From contig NC_135013.1 of assembly GCF_051020955.1 (NCBI RefSeq), forward strand, positions 39,431,087 through 39,495,086: a stretch of DNA of 64,000 nucleotides, in the 5' to 3' direction. Under the pieces are notes generated by a model that was not told the DNA's origin, did no database searches, and was given only the letters and a program-made list of their open reading frames with translations. The stretch comes from Megalopta genalis. Lineage: Eukaryota > Arthropoda > Insecta > Hymenoptera > Halictidae. Positions 59,768 through 64,000 of this stretch are shown here, in pieces (positions within the stretch are counted from its first letter, which is position 1; each line of letters opens with the position of its first letter). A program made the position numbers and the translations under genes.

Positions 59768-59983
59768 TGTGCCCATAATTATGAAAGTGGTCTAAGTCAA
59801 AATTAAAAAAAAAAATGAATTTATCACTTATTTCACACGACATGATTTTAAACTAAATTTATTCAATGTAATTTTTACGATATCGTCAAAAATGAACCTT
59901 TAGATAGTAGTTGTAATTACAACGTTATACGGAATTCATTTAGTGTTAATTATGAAAGTGGTCTAAGTCAACATTACTATGAA

Positions 59984-60385
59984 TTGATCGAAAATTGTAG
60001 AAAAAGAAATACATTTTCGATCAAACGAATGTCGCAGCCGGATTTTATTTCAACGAAATCACTTGAAAAATCAATAACAAGGAGAGTAAAAAATACCGCG
60101 GGCGAATCTGTCTCTTGGCTAAAAATTCAATGGATGAGATTCTTGAAAAATGAACCTTATAAAATGTTTTATAAGACTTCTTTAGATGATTCTGAATTCC
60201 AAGTTTTGGATCTTTCACCTAAAAGAGGAAGACCAAAAATATACGAAAATATTCAATTACTTCCATTATACAACACCACTAGGCCAGTAACGGAAGAAAA
60301 ACATAAAGATCTTATGTGTTTACTACCATACATCCTTCCAGTTTTTCAGGAACATTTTAAAAATCTTAAAAACTCGAAATTATGA
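59984..60385 (+). CDS. Transposon-borne protein of unknown function, 133 residues
   Basis: The ORF opens 14 bp after an internal copy of the terminal motif and stops at 60383-60385. The N-terminal 30 residues are basic; the alternative start MSQPDF is at codon 17. The middle has SWLKIQWMRFLKNEPYKMFY, then LDLSPKRGRPKIYENI, where KRGRPK resembles an AT-hook, then LLPLYNTTRPVTEEKHKDLM and CLLPYILPVFQEHFKNL. No DDE/DDD catalytic pattern is complete. It could be the N- or C-terminal piece of a longer transposase or a DNA-binding accessory protein. The absence of stops and its place inside intact ends suggest a fairly young copy. The function is not known to me. Confidence 0.6.
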   Translation: MIENCRKRNTFSIKRMSQPDFISTKSLEKSITRRVKNTAGESVSWLKIQWMRFLKNEPYKMFYKTSLDDSEFQVLDLSPKRGRPKIYENIQLLPLYNTTRPVTEEKHKDLMCLLPYILPVFQEHFKNLKNSKL

Positions 60386-60457
60386 TAAAAATGGATTACT
60401 TTTTAAAAATGATTAATAAATGTTTATGAATTATTTCGTTAAAGTTGTTGTTTCAAA

Positions 60458-60611
60458 TGGACCGTTTATTTTGAAAGTGGTATAAGTTCTTTTTTTAAAG
60501 AAATTCAAAATGCCGAATCTGAGCTTGTATTGTCTAAATACCCCACGCAACGCCACTTACAATTTCTTTCGATGACATTGGACTTACACCACTTTCAAAA
60601 TAAACGGCTCA
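60458..60611. mobile_element. Short related element nested in the 59.8-kb transposon
   Basis: 154 bp with inverted ends TGGACCGTTTATTTTGAAAG (left) and TGAGCCGTTTATTTTGAAAG (reading in from the right), the same ends as 40501-40740. It lies between the ORF and the right terminus of the host element. Flanking bases do not show a clean duplication. Confidence 0.65.
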
Positions 60612-60898
60612 AATAAAAATCACAATTTTTTATTACTTCAAGTCAATTATAGGATATTCAGTTAATTTTGAAAATGGTCTAAGTCAATTCAAGCTTTAAA
60701 AACAACATTTTCCTATGAAATTCACACAAAATTTCATATCTATAATAAATTTCCATTAATCAAGACTAATAAAATTATAAATTAAAATGTCGCATAATGT
60801 AAAAATATTTTTTAATTTATTCAAATGCGATTCATGAAATATCTCGAAACACAAGAAATATATGACTTAGACCACTTTCATAATTATGGGCCCATATA

Positions 60899-62560
60899 AT
60901 TAGGAAAACATTAGTAAGGTGATAAGTTTTTCTACATTTATTGCACTTCCGAATTAGTCCTTAAAAATGTAATCAAGCAGTTGTGATACAATGACAAGAT
61001 AACGCTATCGTCTGAAGCCACGTAACTGCTTCCTATACATTATGCGCCGTTCATAATAATTCTAGAAATGTAAGACTTTCATACAATAAAACTTTTTATT
61101 CTGATATCACAAAACATTATCGTGGAATTATCCAAGAAATTCTCTCGGCATCAAACTCGTTTATGTAACGCAAGTTTATATAACCCATTGTGCTTATAAG
61201 ACACACCATTACCTAAGTAATACTCAATGGAATATACAAAAGATTCTCCATCAAAAGGAAAGTTCTTGAGATCTGCACTCGAATCACCGCTTCGGCTGCA
61301 GATATTTTCGGCTCATCATACGCGAGAGGTTCGCAAACTTGTTTGACACAGAGATTTCCACTGACAGCACTCGTATGCTCGCAGTCTGGAAGTTTCGAGG
61401 GTATGTACCACCCCGTTCAAAACTCGCCGAGCACCTGGCTATGCCAACGCAAAATCCTTCAGAGAATATCTCAAAAGTCATTGTTAAACCTTTTCCATTA
61501 GGTCAATTACAATTCTACACTCTGGCTGCAACAGTGAAACAAACTTCTGTTAAACATCATTTTTTTTAAACTGGCTGGTACCTTTTAACAGGTGTAATAT
61601 AAATTTTGATGCAGCTTGAAATATATGCACAAGGTAATCTTACTTTCTGATTTCATGTCATGCTAAATAATATGAATAATCTAAATATTAATTACGCATC
61701 TAACTGGTGTAACACAGATAAAATTTTGTCTGCACTGAACTCTCAAAAATGTAGTTAAATATTTGTGTTTAGTAAACAAGATACAAGCGTTTGTTAAAAA
61801 TCGGAAGGAATTTTTGTACGAGGCTCCTTAACTTTATAATAAGTAATACTTTCGCATGAGACTGCTTAATTTCTACTTGTAATACTTCTGCAATAGACCA
61901 TTAATTTCGAAAATGGTTACTTGAAATTGATTGCTATGATAAATTTCTTTTCAAACTTAATTTACCCACACTCGATAATGTTTAAACATTTAAAAGCACT
62001 CGCACAAAGCCACGAAAAATCTCTAAAAAGTCAAAGTGCAAAGTTTCATGCAAGATTTATATGTAATTTGCATTAAATACACTGTAAAAATCACGAAAAC
62101 AATCTTCACCCTTTGCACTATGATTTTTCTCATAGCTACACTGATTAATAATATCTGTTCGTCACTAATAAATTCCTGTACGAGATAGTTAATTTAAACT
62201 GTTTGTTCGTTAACCTTCAATGTTTAAACATTAATGACAGAACGGTAGAAAAATAATTTTTTTATTTATTACTATAAAGAAACGTGAATAACATTCAAGT
62301 CTTCGTTTTAAAACGATATTATAAAGTCAAGAGTGAAGAAGATATTCATCTGCAAACCTTGTAAAATTTAACAACTTCCATTTTTGTTAAACCCATAAAG
62401 TGATCACTAACATATTTGACATTGCACAAACAAATCTCATATAACGTCGTTCTGAAATATGGATTACCTACATATTCCGGTTCCGCATTAAGGAGTACAC
62501 TTCTTTTTTTATAAAGAAATAGGAAGAGCACCGACGGAAAAGGCGCATAATTTATGTAAT
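60899..62560. other. A+T-rich non-coding sequence
   Basis: Short overlapping frames at 61284-61569 have no features. No repeats or elements are recognised. Confidence 0.45.
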
Positions 62561-64000
62561 TTGAGGAGATCAATTCACTCTTACTTTCTATTTACTGATG
62601 CAAGCGTCCAGCGACTTATGGTCGGGAGTGTATGCGCCTCTCGCGTTATTTTCAGTGGTTGCATACGTGCATTTCGTGCAGCGCAAGGAACTTTGAAATT
62701 TCCACGGGGCGGCGAGAGAACGAAACGAGAAGCACGTGGGTGCTGCACTATGACAGAAAGCACCCAAAAGAGATAAAAAGTATTTTCCGAATGAAATCAT
62801 ATATTTATATCCAATTTTATCAATTTTTTACAATAAGGTTTCATATACCTAATATACAACGTATCATATGTATATCCATTTATCTTCAGAATCTATTTTT
62901 CAACATCACTTGTAAATAAAAATGTAATTATAAAATACATATGTCGAATATGCAAGTGTCTAACCAATTAACAACTCATGAAAAGTGAATGAAATAAACG
63001 ATGCGCAATTTTTGCTTAGATTCTTGAACGTCGCGGAACACTTAATAAAAGTGAAATTTGATTTGAGTATGGCGGTATAATTTTTTTTCATTTTTATAAA
63101 ATTGTAATAATTATAATATTATTTACAGTGCTGTTGTTTTCTTAATTTAACTAATTGCTGATGCTAGGCATATATGTATTTGAGTTGTGCAAATTTCATT
63201 TCGATAACATATTTTTATTTTCATTCTTACTTTCTCAGATATGTTTAGTAAAATTTAATTATTATTAAATTATATTTAATAATAGCACCAATTATATTTA
63301 ATTGGTGCTATTATACATGTTAAAGTCTTAACATTAAAAATTAGCCGTTAATTTAATAGAAGTACTATTGGAATAGTTAGAGTGATTTTTATATTGACAC
63401 CACTGTGCGTTACGGGAGTATCGTACAAAAATGTCTCGCAGTACTGAAATTAAGTTTTTTCCAAAATTCTTTTAAATTGTATCTGTTCTTCTATACATAA
63501 TATTTGTGTTTTTTAATTGTATCATTATTTCGAAACGTTATTACAAGAATTTTACTACTTACCCTGCGTTAATAAGGCCACATATAATAAGGCATCATGG
63601 TAAAAAATAAAAAGATCGGGCACAAGCATGTGATTTAAATCAGAAAATATATTTTACCGTTTTTAGGCGCTTTCTGCCCCATAGTGCGCCGAGATAGCAA
63701 AACAGGGGGGACAACATCGATTCAATTAACATTATTACCGCGTAAAACGGAGGCGGCCCGATGAAAAAGTCGCCGGCAATTCGAGCACTGACGTCCGCTA
63801 TGTCTTAATTCCCCTCGAGAATGGAAATGAATTTCTATGGCTGCCAGAGGTTTATCTTGTTCATCTCGTTGTTCCCGGCTCCTTTCCTCGCTTTTTGTCC
63901 GATGGAAAATACACCGGACGCGTTTCACAGTGAAACGAAAGGACAAAAAGATTGACGAGGGTGAAGGAGCGGGGATAGAGAAAGAGAGAGTGCATCCCTG
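62561..64000. other. Non-coding; GC-richer at 62590-62760 and 63650-64000
   Basis: At 63281-63312 a short perfect stem (aatagcaccaat and its complement, 8-base loop) stands in A+T-rich sequence. The final 350 bp are CpG-rich and continue past the window edge. Open frames are short and overlapping. No gene is accepted. Confidence 0.4.

Larger units (their letters stand above)
59768..60894 (+). mobile_element. 1.13-kb DNA transposon of undetermined superfamily
   Basis: Flanked by TATA (59764-59767, 60895-60898). The ends are inverted, TG-[TG]-GCCCATAATTATG and onward, over at least 32 bp. The motif GAAAGTGGTCTAAGTCA or a close variant occurs six times: in both termini, directly repeated at 59948-59970 and 60663-60686, and in both ends of a 154-bp nested segment (60458-60611). 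The element carries an intact 133-codon ORF (59984-60385). Ends, spacing and ORF do not match mariner, piggyBac or Ginger. A 4-bp duplication would allow Sola-like or another group, which I cannot settle. Confidence 0.75.

Noticed and set aside
1..64000. tRNA, rRNA and CRISPR structures
   Set aside because: No GGTTCGANNCC-type B box in a cloverleaf context, no rRNA-like conserved blocks, and no spaced identical direct repeats of CRISPR type. The tandem arrays here have no unique spacers.

Overview
This window looks like nuclear DNA of an insect, most likely an aculeate hymenopteran (bee or ant). The grounds are inference: long A+T-rich stretches alternate with short CpG-rich islands, coding exons are small and far apart, and many short DNA transposons of the Tc1/mariner, piggyBac and Ginger types are present. 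No bacterial gene organisation, rRNA, recognisable tRNA or CRISPR array is seen. Almost all of the sequence is non-coding.

Host coding content is confined to two places. At 24.7-30.1 kb on the + strand there are two small spliced genes in tandem. The first (24893-27713) encodes a cysteine-containing protein built from about six diverged copies of a short motif around G-P-x-[AST]-R-[ILV]-[IL]; its short first coding exon was recovered by phase and motif match. The second (28490-30004) is represented by its last two exons and encodes an unrelated Cys/Lys-rich protein of unknown function. On the - strand, two homologous 60-nt micro-exons lie 27 kb apart (50062-50121 and 23112-23171). Both begin with GTGAGT straight after a 3' splice site, so splicing either one in regenerates a 5' splice site: the layout of a recursive-splice exon. 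The simplest reading is one very long - strand gene whose giant intron holds the + strand gene pair.

The rest is a transposon and satellite mosaic. It includes a 289-bp element with piggyBac (IFP2-like) ends at 6.0 kb; six foldback copies of one TA-flanked family; a 730-bp TTAA element with a second TTAA element inside it in the intron of the first gene; a 636-bp near-perfect hairpin at 31.6 kb; a 622-bp Ginger2-like derivative with a CATA duplication at 33.4 kb; truncated mariner copies at 38 kb; two copies of the same 588-bp mariner deletion derivative at 48.2 and 50.8 kb, the second broken by a 932-bp piggyBac-type element that carries a decayed transposase start; and a 1.13-kb element of unknown superfamily at 59.8 kb that carries an intact 133-codon ORF and six copies of its terminal motif. 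Tandem arrays occur at 17.5, 22.2, 28.9, 55.8 and 59.1 kb.

The GC-richer islands (about 2.7, 7.6-9.9, 12.6, 16, 20, 24.5, 32.6, 37, 39, 45, 49, 54, 57, 58.5 and 63.8 kb) contain overlapping open frames but no convincing exons. They may be regulatory or untranslated sequence of the long gene, which is inference.
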